Part shown: positions 1 through 6,158 of the stretch, one piece after another
Layout of the letters: every line of letters starts with the position of its first letter
Numbering within the stretch: the first letter of the stretch is position 1
Assembly: GCA_937915975.1 (NCBI GenBank)
Contig: CALGGL010000139.1
Span: 1 to 7,168 of the forward strand
Direction: 5' to 3'
Source of the DNA: an uncultured Lachnospiraceae bacterium
GTDB taxonomy: Bacteria; Bacillota; Clostridia; Lachnospirales; Lachnospiraceae
Length of the DNA: 7,168 nucleotides
The notes under the pieces: model-generated
What the model was told of the DNA's origin: nothing
The model's database searches: none
What the model saw: only the letters and a program-made list of their open reading frames with translations
Translations under genes and position numbers: made by a program

Positions 1-2
1 CG

Positions 3-629
3 GAAGATGCGATCACAGCTATCAAGGAAACTGCTCTTTCATGCAGTTCAAACGGCTCCCTGAATTACCGTTATGGCCCGGCCTTGGTCTTTGCCTTGAA
101 CACCGGACTGCGCGAGGGAGAATTGATGGCTATTTCCAAAGCAGGGATCATTGAGATTGCAGATGGACGGAAGAGCATACGCATTTCTGAAACTGTAAGT
201 ACGGTAAAGAACCGTGACAAACGGGTTGCCACAAGCTATAAGCAGATCATTACTCCGCCTAAATATCCAAGGAGCAACAGAGTAATACCCTTGAACCAGG
301 AAGCCATGACCTGTCTTGACATCATGCTGAATTCCTACGGTACCAACTGGATCAGAGGAGATTTGATCCTTGCTACAGATTCCGGAAATATTCCGACCAA
401 GAGAAATATACAGGAAACGCTTGATCGTATCCTTCGGAAATGTGGTCTTCCCCATTATGGGACACATGCCCTGCGCCATACCTTCGCTACAAGGCTGTTA
501 AGCAAAACCTCCAGCCATCAGGATATAAAGGCTGTTGCGGAGCTTTTAGGGGATGATTACAAGGTAGTGATAAAGACCTATCTGCATACTGACGCGGACG
601 ATAAGTTTGACCTTGTAAATATGCTGTAA
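3..629 (+). CDS. Tyrosine recombinase (phage-type integrase), 3' part only
   Basis: This is the C-terminal catalytic domain of a tyrosine site-specific recombinase, which cuts and rejoins DNA at attachment sites through a tyrosine-DNA intermediate. The frame is open to the left edge, so the true start and the N-terminal DNA-binding domains lie outside; 208 residues are visible. Seen directly: catalytic Arg I in NTGLREGEL (codon 111-113), the HxxR box in THALRHTFAT (His 465-467, Arg 474-476) and the nucleophile Tyr in KTYLHTD (codon 579-581). The usual His of the LLGH box is Asp here (LLGDD), which is unusual but leaves the other core residues in place. The gene runs towards the tRNA cluster, and a tRNA-Cys-like repeat starts 12 bases after its stop, the usual setting for the integrase of an element that targets tRNA genes. 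It is visibly richer in G+C than the genes at 1523-7001, which fits horizontal transfer. The family is certain; the element type is unknown. Confidence 0.93.
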   Translation, partial: EDAITAIKETALSCSSNGSLNYRYGPALVFALNTGLREGELMAISKAGIIEIADGRKSIRISETVSTVKNRDKRVATSYKQIITPPKYPRSNRVIPLNQEAMTCLDIMLNSYGTNWIRGDLILATDSGNIPTKRNIQETLDRILRKCGLPHYGTHALRHTFATRLLSKTSSHQDIKAVAELLGDDYKVVIKTYLHTDADDKFDLVNML

Positions 630-634
630 CGGTC

Positions 635-662
635 GTGGTAGGCAGACCATTGTCTTCCACTT
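635..662. repeat. Candidate att site: partial copy of tRNA-Cys inside an inverted repeat
   Basis: Bases 642-662 match bases 830-851 inside the tRNA-Cys gene in the same orientation: 11 identical bases (gcagaccattg), one mismatch, ctt, a one-base gap, then ccactt, giving 20 matches over 22 columns. The copied part of the tRNA is the D-loop through the anticodon loop. Flanking the 12-base centre are GTGGTAG (635-641) and CTTCCAC (654-660), an inverted repeat with one mismatch, which resembles a tyrosine recombinase core site. It starts just after the integrase stop at 629. Some tyrosine recombinases are known to recombine in tRNA anticodon loops. That this is the att site of the element to the left is inference; it could instead be a relic of an earlier tRNA copy. 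Confidence 0.55.
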
Positions 663-753
663 TAATGTCCACCTTATGAAACGATTTTTACCACTTTATT
701 TTGATTTTTAACGATACGAAACGGTAGCATGAAAAAATGCCTGAAATAGCAAA

Positions 754-782
754 AGCCCCGAAAACACAAGGTTTTCAGGGCT
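754..782 (-). terminator. Intrinsic terminator of the tRNA operon
   Basis: Two 12-base arms (754-765 and 771-782) pair with one mismatch around a 5-base loop. Read on the minus strand, the GC-rich base of the stem is followed by TTTT and then TGCTATTT. It lies 9 bases past the 3' end of tRNA-Cys, the last gene of the tRNA operon. On the + strand the downstream U-tract is weak (ctctt), so it may also slow transcripts leaving the integrase gene, but less well. Confidence 0.85.
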
Positions 783-791
783 CTTAAAGAG

Positions 792-863
792 AGGCGCAGA
801 CCGGATTTGAACCGGTGGATACTGGTGTTGCAGACCATTGCCTTACCACTTGGCTACTGCGCC
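792..863 (-). tRNA. tRNA-Cys (GCA)
   Basis: The minus strand folds as a complete 72-base cloverleaf: acceptor GGCGCAG/CTGCGCC, D-arm with a GCC/GGC stem, anticodon loop CTGCAAC giving anticodon GCA, a five-base variable loop, and T-arm ACCGG-TTCAAAT-CCGGT. The discriminator base is T73, the known identity base for tRNA-Cys. The 3' CCA is not encoded and must be added after transcription. The outermost anticodon-stem pair (27-43) is A-G, a mild irregularity. It is the last gene of the operon, 15 bases after tRNA-Glu, and is followed directly by the terminator. Part of it (830-851) is repeated next to the integrase gene. Confidence 0.97.
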
Positions 864-878
864 ATATTCAATTTAGAA

Positions 879-950
879 TGACTCCAACGGGAATCGAACC
901 CGTGTTACCGCCGTGAAAGGGCGATGTCTTAACCGCTTGACCACGGAGCC
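879..950 (-). tRNA. tRNA-Glu (UUC)
   Basis: The minus strand gives a complete 72-base cloverleaf: acceptor GGCTCCG paired with TGGAGTC through two G-U pairs, D-arm with GTCAAGCGGTTAAGAC, anticodon loop CTTTCAC giving anticodon TTC, and T-arm ACGGG-TTCGATT-CCCGT. The discriminator is A73 and CCA is not encoded. It lies between the stem-loop and promoter region at 951-1026 and tRNA-Cys, 15 bases further on, so Glu and Cys almost certainly share a transcript. Confidence 0.97.
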
Positions 951-955
951 AAACT

Positions 956-982
956 GCTGAATTCACAACGCCTGTGTTCAGC
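956..982 (-). other. Stem-loop between tRNA-Asn and tRNA-Glu
   Basis: GCTGAA (956-961) pairs with TTCAGC (977-982), and CACA (964-967) pairs with TGTG (973-976), leaving a 2-base bulge and a 5-base loop. No U-tract follows on the minus strand, so it is not a normal terminator. It falls at the predicted start of transcripts from the promoter at 989-1017 and could be a 5' hairpin or a processing signal ahead of tRNA-Glu. The role is inference. Confidence 0.45.
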
Positions 983-988
983 GACTAA

Positions 989-1017
989 ATAATAACATAC
1001 ACATTGAAATATTTCAA
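989..1017 (-). promoter_or_regulatory. Likely internal sigma-A promoter for tRNA-Glu and tRNA-Cys
   Basis: On the minus strand, TTGAAA (1012-1017) is followed after exactly 17 bases by TATTAT (989-994), which fits a sigma-A promoter with start near 982. The -35 box sits in a perfect 16-base palindrome, ATTGAAATATTTCAAT (1003-1018), possibly an operator. It lies in the 76-base gap after tRNA-Asn, by far the widest gap between intact neighbours in the cluster's distal half. The region is AT-rich, so a chance match is possible. Confidence 0.5.
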
Positions 1018-1026
1018 TTATATGAG

Positions 1027-1098
1027 CTCCCCGAGTAGGGCTCGAACCTACAACAACTCGGTTAACAGCCGAGTGCTCTACCATTGAGCTATCGAGGA
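1027..1098 (-). tRNA. tRNA-Asn (GUU)
   Basis: The minus strand gives a complete 72-base cloverleaf: acceptor TCCTCGA/TCGGGGA with one T-G pair, D-arm GCTC-AATGGTA-GAGC, anticodon loop CTGTTAA giving anticodon GTT, and T-arm GTAGG-TTCGAGC-CCTAC. The discriminator is G73, as expected for tRNA-Asn, and CCA is not encoded. Its 5' 25 bases are nearly repeated exactly 75 bases upstream in the decayed copy at 1118-1173. Confidence 0.97.
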
Positions 1099-1117
1099 AT
1101 AATTATTAAATTGCCAA

Positions 1118-1173
1118 TCCTCCATCAAAACCAGGAACTCGCCGCAGCAACTCTACCACCTAGCTATCGAGGA
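1118..1173 (-). pseudogene. Decayed tRNA gene related to tRNA-Asn
   Basis: The minus strand begins with TCCTCGATAGCTAGGTGGTAGAG, written here in parts as TCCTCGATAGC plus AGGTGGTAGAG with one T between; it matches the acceptor and D-arm start of tRNA-Asn. The segments 1151-1175 and 1076-1100 differ only in three adjacent bases and are spaced exactly 75 bases. After the D-arm no anticodon stem or T-arm can be formed. A GGAGGA near the 3' end (1118-1123) can still pair with the 5' TCCTC, giving a shortened, roughly 56-base remnant. This looks like a tandem tRNA duplication that lost its 3' half. It is unlikely to be charged, but it will be co-transcribed with the operon. Confidence 0.75.
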
Positions 1174-1207
1174 ATGGTACTTAAACTATCCTTTGGTGTT
1201 ACCCAAA

Positions 1208-1295
1208 CGGAGATGGAGGGATTTGAACCCTCGCGCCGCGCGAACGACCTACACCCTTAGCAGGGGCGCCTCTTCAGCCACTTGAGTACATCTCC
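1208..1295 (-). tRNA. tRNA-Ser (GCU)
   Basis: The minus strand gives a class II tRNA of 88 bases: acceptor GGAGATG/CATCTCC, D-arm ending in GGCTGAAGAG, anticodon loop CTGCTAA giving anticodon GCT (reads AGC and AGU), a long variable arm made of TAGGTCG, TTCG and CGCGGCGCG segments, and T-arm GAGGG-TTCAAAT-CCCTC. The discriminator is G73, standard for tRNA-Ser, and CCA is not encoded. It is the first gene of the operon. A 5-base-pair hairpin (1192-1207) abuts its 3' end and may help 3' processing. Confidence 0.97.
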
Positions 1296-1380
1296 AAATG
1301 CCTAAATCCTACCAAATATATGGTGCTATTAAGCTGTCGCGCTTTTATAAATCCAATCAATGAATTTAACACGCTTGAAT

Positions 1381-1409
1381 ATAATATCAGATAAACCGCT
1401 GTTTGTCAA
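1381..1409 (-). promoter_or_regulatory. Main sigma-A promoter of the tRNA operon
   Basis: On the minus strand, a perfect -35 TTGACA (1404-1409) and a -10 TATTAT (1381-1386) are separated by the optimal 17 bases. The predicted start is near 1374, leaving a leader of about 80 bases before tRNA-Ser in which I see no further feature. Directly upstream of the -35 is the block GATAA-2-AGAAGTTTT-2 that also precedes the fumarase promoter (see findings). Confidence 0.88.
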
Positions 1410-1456
1410 CTAAAACTTCTCGTTATCCCTGACATCCTTGACACTAAAACTTCTCG
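1410..1456 (-). repeat. Two 13-base direct repeats upstream of the tRNA promoter
   Basis: ctaaaacttctcg occurs at 1410-1422 and 1444-1456, 34 bases apart and in the same orientation. The proximal copy touches the -35 box. Read on the minus strand, the core is CGAGAAGTTTTAG. Possible readings are upstream-element or regulator sites, or a decayed duplicate of the promoter. The rest of the 1296-1522 gap holds only the leader, this promoter and AT-rich sequence; there is no gene and no convincing terminator after the gene ending at 1523. Confidence 0.6.
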
Positions 1457-1522
1457 ACTTCCTTGTCCCGCATCACCCGTTATATCAACGTAAAAACCAT
1501 TCCGGTCAAATCAACAAAAATA

Positions 1523-2140
1523 CTATCTCGAGGTCTTATATTCTTCAACCGCAGTCTCATATAAATTGTTGCCTTCTGAATCTATAACAACTATGACGGG
1601 CAGCTCTTCCACATACATTTTTCTTATGGCTTCCGTTCCGAGGTCGTCGTAGGCTATTACCTCTGACTGCTTGATGCACTTTGACAAAAGTGCACCGGCA
1701 CCGCCGACTGCTGCCATATAGACTGCCTTATTTTCCACAATTGAAGCAATTACCGCCTCGCCTCTTTTGCCCTTGCCTATCATTCCGGAAAGTCCCTTGC
1801 TGAGTAAAAGCGGTGTGTATTTATCCATTCTGGTGCTGGTTGTCGGTCCGGCCGATCCTATCACCTGCCCCGGCTTTGCCGGAGTCGGACCGAGATAATA
1901 TATAACATTATCCGTTATATCAAATGGAAGTATTCCCTCTTCGTATAATTTCAAACCATCATATTCCGCAGCAGCAGGATTTTTCTTAGCAGCCTCATTT
2001 ATACTGTCATACATTCTCTTATGAGCAGCATCTCTTGCACTGTATATTGTTCCTGTAAGATAAATATATTCTCCCGCTTTAAGCTTTATGACTTCTTTTT
2101 TATCAAATGGTACGCTTATTATTTTCTTTTCTTCTGACAT
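1523..2140 (-). CDS. Fe-S fumarate hydratase (class I) beta subunit, or L-tartrate dehydratase beta
   Basis: This is the beta subunit of the two-part, oxygen-sensitive class I fumarase family (FumB/TtdB type). It pairs with an Fe-S alpha subunit in the cytosol to interconvert fumarate and (S)-malate, or to dehydrate tartrate in close relatives. The protein is 205 residues, normal for the family. Visible motifs: GTIYSARDAAHKR (30-42), GSAGPTTSTRMDKYTP (95-110), GMIGKGKRG (119-127), AAVGGAGALLS (143-153) and the conserved C-terminal stretch EAIRKMYVEELPVIVVIDSEG (170-190, running into GNNLYE). The ATG at 2140 was chosen because GAGG at 2149-2152 lies 8 bases upstream; the frame extends to a TTG at 2191 without a ribosome site. 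The expected neighbour, the alpha subunit, is not adjacent but about 4 kb upstream at 6159-7001. Fumarase is the more likely activity because the alpha partner has the same ambiguity and no tartrate genes are seen. Confidence 0.93.
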   Translation of the reverse strand: MSEEKKIISVPFDKKEVIKLKAGEYIYLTGTIYSARDAAHKRMYDSINEAAKKNPAAAEYDGLKLYEEGILPFDITDNVIYYLGPTPAKPGQVIGSAGPTTSTRMDKYTPLLLSKGLSGMIGKGKRGEAVIASIVENKAVYMAAVGGAGALLSKCIKQSEVIAYDDLGTEAIRKMYVEELPVIVVIDSEGNNLYETAVEEYKTSR

Positions 2141-2148
2141 TTTTCCAA

Positions 2149-2152
2149 CCTC
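2149..2152 (-). promoter_or_regulatory. Ribosome binding site deciding the beta-subunit start
   Basis: GAGG within GCGAGGTTGG lies 8 bases before the ATG at 2140. Nothing comparable precedes the in-frame alternatives at 2173 (ATG) or 2191 (TTG). The 77-base gap to the upstream gene also holds a small GCATT/AATGC hairpin but no clear promoter. Confidence 0.55.
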
Positions 2153-2217
2153 GCAAGTCTTTAATATCCTCATAATATTCGCATTCGCCAAATGCTGTCT
2201 TATTAACCCACAGCTTC

Positions 2218-3996
2218 CTACTTCACCAGAATATATCCTTCCATATATAAATCTCCTATGGTGCTTCCGTCCTCGTAGTAGGAAAATCTTATGTTAGATA
2301 TTATTATTTTTATATTGCTGTCATACATAAATTCCTGTGGCTTAGTCGTATTATAGTTATATCCTCTTTCCTTTTGGTTATAGCCGTAATCCTTGAGTGC
2401 ACGTTCAATCACGTCGCTCAAATCATTTATTTCCAGATAATTCTTGTTATTATAGTCAAAATTATCAAGGCTAATCTGAAGATTCATATTTTTCATATCT
2501 TCCTTTTGATAATCGTTGACACTGAATTTATACATTTTGGAATAACCCTTTATATTTATGTCCGATGTAGAATATGAAGGGTTTATGTATACTCCGTACG
2601 CATTGTATTGATTATCTCCGGTCTTAATCTCATAATAATATGTGTGAAGGTTCTCTATGTCCTCATTGGTATACTTTTCATCTATATATTTTTCTCCGTA
2701 GCTGTTATACCTAAGTACATTATATGCACCCATCGCAGTCACGTAGTCCTGTCTGTTCAAAGCCTGTTCCATACGCTTTCTCTGTGATCTGTAACAGGTA
2801 TATTCCACACTTGTAACCGGAACAAGAAATACAAATATATATAGTATTATCACAACAAATATAAACTTTTCATAGCCCCTGCCATAGCCTGCCTTTGAAC
2901 TTTTCCTTAAGCCGGGAATATTGCTGCTTTCTTCTTCCTTATTCTTTTCTTTCCTAAAGCTCTCCAAAAACTTATCAATCGGTTCCCATGCAAGATATAT
3001 AATTTGAGCAATTATAAATATTACTCCCATATATCTATCTTCGGTTAAACCGTAATCTCCTATACGGATACCAATGGAATATATCTCCAGAATAACCATC
3101 GGGATAAATGCGTATTTCAGATATTTTATTACCTTTTCATAGGTCGTAAGCGGTCTTCCGAAGGGTGAATCCTCATCCTCCACATCAAGATATGAATATG
3201 CCATAATATTTATCACAAAACCAAAGCAAAATACCATGGAACATATACCGAACACCTCATTTTTCGGAACACTTAAGGTAAATACCATCTTGACTATATA
3301 CAGATATATAATAGCTATGGCTATAAGTAAAATCGGCATTAAAATGTATTTGGCAACCACCTTATAAAACTTGGAGCGATCCTCTTTTTTTGCCAATATG
3401 CATATAAGTGCATATGGAAAATATATTATTCCTGTGAATAAGAGCTCCATTTTCGTCACAATTTCAAAGACATCTATCCTTAATATAAGGCTGTTAAATA
3501 TCCCGAGTATGACAACTATACCTAAATTTAAAACAATAAATATAAATCCCCATTTTACAAAGCTAAGTAAAACCGTTGTCACATATTTTTGAAAGGATAG
3601 GCCGCTGTTTTTTATTATTACATAAAAGCTTATTCCCAATATAATCAAGATATAAAGCACAAAATATTTTACATAGGTTTCCAAAGCATGTGTACTTATC
3701 CAATCATCTAAATTAAAGGCAAATATGGTCAAAACAAAGGAAACAAAAGCATTTATAACATACATTATTACCCTGTTGTTATTAAATAAGGTTTCAATAA
3801 AAAAGCTTCCGGCTGCGTATATAACGAAAAATGTCATTATCTGCTCTACGGTATCTCCGGAAGAGCTTCCTATATCCATATCTAAAATCACAACTATGCA
3901 CGCACAAAAAACGGCTATGATTGTGGAAATATATTTAAAAAAAACTTCCTTTACATCTACCTTTTGTTCGTGAAAAAGCTCCTTTATCTTCCCCAT
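2218..3996 (-). CDS. Polytopic membrane protein, DUF4153-like
   Basis: This is a 592-residue integral membrane protein of unknown function. About 11 hydrophobic segments are visible (roughly 23-39, 53-71, 76-94, 107-128, 139-165, 186-202, 216-240, 246-268, 287-306, 322-337, 377-394), followed by a soluble, Tyr/Asn-rich tail of about 195 residues (395-592). The stretch RIGDYGLTEDRY (311-322) and a post-membrane segment with SQRKRMEQAL (404-413) are typical, to my recollection, of DUF4153 proteins, a family common in Clostridia with no assigned function. A charged cytoplasmic linker (349-376) precedes the last membrane segment. The ATG at 3996 is supported by AGGAGA at 4004-4009, 7 bases upstream. 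It starts 63 bases after the chemoreceptor stop, past a strong hairpin, and ends 77 bases before the fumarase beta start. Nothing in it points to a transport substrate or enzyme activity. The gene is sure; the family name is fairly sure. Confidence 0.85.
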   Translation of the reverse strand: MGKIKELFHEQKVDVKEVFFKYISTIIAVFCACIVVILDMDIGSSSGDTVEQIMTFFVIYAAGSFFIETLFNNNRVIMYVINAFVSFVLTIFAFNLDDWISTHALETYVKYFVLYILIILGISFYVIIKNSGLSFQKYVTTVLLSFVKWGFIFIVLNLGIVVILGIFNSLILRIDVFEIVTKMELLFTGIIYFPYALICILAKKEDRSKFYKVVAKYILMPILLIAIAIIYLYIVKMVFTLSVPKNEVFGICSMVFCFGFVINIMAYSYLDVEDEDSPFGRPLTTYEKVIKYLKYAFIPMVILEIYSIGIRIGDYGLTEDRYMGVIFIIAQIIYLAWEPIDKFLESFRKEKNKEEESSNIPGLRKSSKAGYGRGYEKFIFVVIILYIFVFLVPVTSVEYTCYRSQRKRMEQALNRQDYVTAMGAYNVLRYNSYGEKYIDEKYTNEDIENLHTYYYEIKTGDNQYNAYGVYINPSYSTSDINIKGYSKMYKFSVNDYQKEDMKNMNLQISLDNFDYNNKNYLEINDLSDVIERALKDYGYNQKERGYNYNTTKPQEFMYDSNIKIIISNIRFSYYEDGSTIGDLYMEGYILVK

Positions 3997-4025
3997 ACTT
4001 TAGTCTCCTAACAAAATCTTATGTT

Positions 4026-4053
4026 GGCACGGGAAAGCAAATTTTCCCATGCC
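4026..4053 (-). terminator. Strong hairpin after the chemoreceptor gene; partial terminator or processing site
   Basis: Arms 4026-4036 and 4043-4053 form 11 pairs (one G-U) around a 6-base loop, 6 bases past the chemoreceptor stop. On the minus strand the stem is followed by AACATAAGATTTTG, so the T-run is 9 bases away rather than immediate. It may therefore act as a weak terminator or as an mRNA-stabilising or cleavage hairpin inside an operon, not as a clean stop. Confidence 0.55.
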
Positions 4054-4059
4054 TTCATC

Positions 4060-6069
4060 TTATTGCTTGAAAAACTTCATTTCCTCCATAAGCTTGTCAG
4101 CATGCTCCTTTAACTCTGTTGCTTCTCTTGCAAGTACTGTTACAGTATTGTTTATTTCTTCCATGGAAGCAGAGGTTTCCTCGGTGCTGGCAGCATTCTG
4201 CTCCGATATAGCTGATATATTGGTCATGGCATCTACAACCACAACTCTTGAATCATTACATGCCGTAGCATTGTTGTTAATGCTGTCTACGCCATTGACT
4301 GTAGTCTGAATCTCATTTATAAGACTCTGAATATTATTTACGGTTGTACTGATAATATCATATTGATATTTATTGGTCTGTGAAACGTCATCTGCAACAC
4401 GAACAGTTTCTTCTGTCTGTGACAAAAGATTATCCATTTCTTCCTTTATTTCATTTGCAGAATTAGCGGATTCGGTTGCAAGCTTACCTATCTCCTCAGC
4501 GACGACAACAAATCCTCTTCCTGCCTCTCCTGCTCTCGCAGCCTCTATGGAAGCATTAAGTGCAAGAAGATTGGTCTGAGTAGCTATTGAATCTATGTCT
4601 GCTATTTTTGCGGAAATGTTATTAACCGCCTTACTTGTTTCGTTAATAACCTCCATTATTCTTTCAATTGCAGCTGCCATCTGATTTGTGGACTGTTCAA
4701 GTGCCTGAAGGTCTTTCTCAGAGCTTCTTGAATTATTATTCATAATCTGAGCGGTCTTGGCAAGTCCGTTTGCATCATCCGTAACTCCTTCGATATTTCC
4801 GGATATAATATGTATGCTTTCCGTTGCCTGCTGTATCTCATCCGCCTGCTGCGATGCTCCTGCTGAAATATCCTGAACTGCTGAGGATATACCATCCATA
4901 GTAGAAGTAATACTGTTTGCCCTGTTGGCAACATCCGTTGAATCCTTATCCAAAACACTTGCCGTATTTCGTATAGAATCAACGATGGATTTAAGCTTAA
5001 TGATAACCGAATTGGTATTTGATACCATAGCTCCGAACTCATCCTTACGGTTCTGAAATTCATTTATCTCCTTAAATTCTCCATTTGCAAGAAGCATAAG
5101 CGACTCATCCATTGCCTTAATAGGACCATTTATTCCGTTTCCTATTATTATTGCGATAATTATTGCTATAATCGCAAGTACTATACCTATGATAAGCATC
5201 ATGCTGGTTGCTTTATTTGATGCAGACATAATAACATTATATTCTGTTGAAACCACTATGGTCCAGCCCGAAATCGGTTCCTTTATAAATGATGTAACCC
5301 TCTTCTTACCGTCTATAGTTTCAATAAAGGTTCCTCTTTCCTTTCCGGCACTAATTTTTTCAAATATTTTCTCGCCGCTCATATCAATTGAATCCTCAGG
5401 ACCAAGCTCCTGTGCTGAGGTAGCAACAACCATACCGTCATTATCAACTATGTATAAAATCTGTCCTTCGGTTGCTTCAGCAAGCAAAAGCTCGTGAAGA
5501 TGTCCGATATTATAGTTACGTGTAAGTACACCTATAACGGTTGTTCCGTCTACATCAAATATAGGAACTGCCGGAACGATAATTCTCGCACCTGTTGTCT
5601 TACTGATTGAAACCGCTGAAAGATTAGGATAACCCTTTATGGCAATCTGAAAATATTCTCTATCAAATATATTGGTAAAATCACCCTTTGAACGTGCGAG
5701 GTTTTGTCCATCCTGACCGGTAATAACCGTTGAATTGCCGTCATCAAACTGTGTGTCTACAAACTGAAGCTGCGCTACTATTCTTTCAAATCTTTCCTCA
5801 TTCTCGGAATCCTTTACAAAATCCACCGTAGAGGCTGCCATCGCAACCTGCTGCATAACCTTTAAATTTGCATTCATCGTACTGTTAAAATAATTTTCAA
5901 CATACTCCGCCTGCTTAAGATTGAGCTTTTCCGCATCATCCTTAGCACTGGATGATGAACTTACAAAGCTTATGATTACCGCTATCGCAAGCGGTATAAT
6001 ACATATAGCCGCCATGCTCATTATAAGCCTTGTCTTTGTGTTACTTAAAAAACCTCTTTTTCTGTCCAT
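4060..6069 (-). CDS. Methyl-accepting chemotaxis protein with dCACHE sensor
   Basis: This is a transmembrane chemoreceptor that senses an extracellular ligand and controls CheA through CheW. The protein has 669 residues: a short basic N-terminus, TM1 (about 15-37), an extracellular double-CACHE-type sensor (about 45-280), TM2 (about 288-310), HAMP linker (about 310-362) and a long methyl-accepting coiled coil (about 365-669). The signalling tip is canonical: [18 protein letters not shown] (497-514) followed by [17 protein letters not shown] (515-531). Gln/Glu pairs suited to methylation occur near 406-416 and 623-639. No C-terminal CheR-binding pentapeptide is present; it ends EEMKFFKQ. The sensor has [11 protein letters not shown] (136-146) but lacks the Tyr/Arg/Trp signature of amino-acid-binding dCACHE domains, so no ligand is proposed. 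The ATG at 6069 follows AGGGGGA (6077-6083) by 7 bases. I see no sigma-D promoter. It sits between the two fumarase subunit genes, so a dicarboxylate or redox-linked signal is possible, but that is inference. Confidence 0.96.
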   Translation of the reverse strand: MDRKRGFLSNTKTRLIMSMAAICIIPLAIAVIISFVSSSSSAKDDAEKLNLKQAEYVENYFNSTMNANLKVMQQVAMAASTVDFVKDSENEERFERIVAQLQFVDTQFDDGNSTVITGQDGQNLARSKGDFTNIFDREYFQIAIKGYPNLSAVSISKTTGARIIVPAVPIFDVDGTTVIGVLTRNYNIGHLHELLLAEATEGQILYIVDNDGMVVATSAQELGPEDSIDMSGEKIFEKISAGKERGTFIETIDGKKRVTSFIKEPISGWTIVVSTEYNVIMSASNKATSMMLIIGIVLAIIAIIIAIIIGNGINGPIKAMDESLMLLANGEFKEINEFQNRKDEFGAMVSNTNSVIIKLKSIVDSIRNTASVLDKDSTDVANRANSITSTMDGISSAVQDISAGASQQADEIQQATESIHIISGNIEGVTDDANGLAKTAQIMNNNSRSSEKDLQALEQSTNQMAAAIERIMEVINETSKAVNNISAKIADIDSIATQTNLLALNASIEAARAGEAGRGFVVVAEEIGKLATESANSANEIKEEMDNLLSQTEETVRVADDVSQTNKYQYDIISTTVNNIQSLINEIQTTVNGVDSINNNATACNDSRVVVVDAMTNISAISEQNAASTEETSASMEEINNTVTVLAREATELKEHADKLMEEMKFFKQ

Positions 6070-6114
6070 AAATAATTCCCCCTGTTATTTAATTTAATGC
6101 ACTTCATCATTTAT

Positions 6115-6134
6115 GAAACTCATAACCGAGTCTC
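6115..6134 (-). other. Stem-loop between fumarase alpha and chemoreceptor genes
   Basis: On the minus strand, GAGACTC and GAGTTTC pair over 7 bases (one G-U) around GGTTAT. The following sequence is ATAAATG with no T-run, so it is more likely an mRNA processing or stability element than a terminator. Confidence 0.4.
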
Positions 6135-6143
6135 TCAATATTT

Positions 6144-6157
6144 TTAAAGTACTTTAA
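6144..6157. other. 14-base perfect palindrome next to the fumarase alpha stop
   Basis: TTAAAGTACTTTAA begins one base past the stop codon at 6159. All pairs except two are A-T, so an RNA hairpin would be weak; a DNA-binding dimer site is the alternative. AT-rich intergenic DNA makes chance palindromes fairly likely. Confidence 0.3.
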
Positions 6158-6158
6158 T

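Noticed and set aside
642..851. A tiny mobile element bounded by the two tRNA-Cys-like repeats
   Set aside because: The interval is only about 190 bases and holds the tRNA operon terminator and part of the intact tRNA gene; the tRNA 3' half is not repeated at the left copy, so simple attL/attR flanks do not fit.
1118..1173. A fifth functional tRNA gene
   Set aside because: No anticodon stem, anticodon loop or T-arm can be folded after the D-arm.
1410..1456. A CRISPR-like array
   Set aside because: There are only two copies of a 13-base repeat, next to a promoter; no further repeats or cas genes are present.
2141..2191. TTG start at 2191 or ATG at 2173 for the fumarase beta subunit
   Set aside because: No ribosome binding site is present and the extra residues do not look like the family; the ATG at 2140 has GAGG at suitable distance.
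4049..5497. Several plus-strand open frames and one minus-strand frame (4740-5063) across the chemoreceptor gene
   Set aside because: They overlap a well-supported gene, have no ribosome sites and encode low-complexity shadow proteins.
6070..6158. A sigma-D (flagellar-type) promoter for the chemoreceptor gene
   Set aside because: CTCGGTTAT in this gap only loosely resembles the CCGATAT box, and no TAAA lies at proper spacing.
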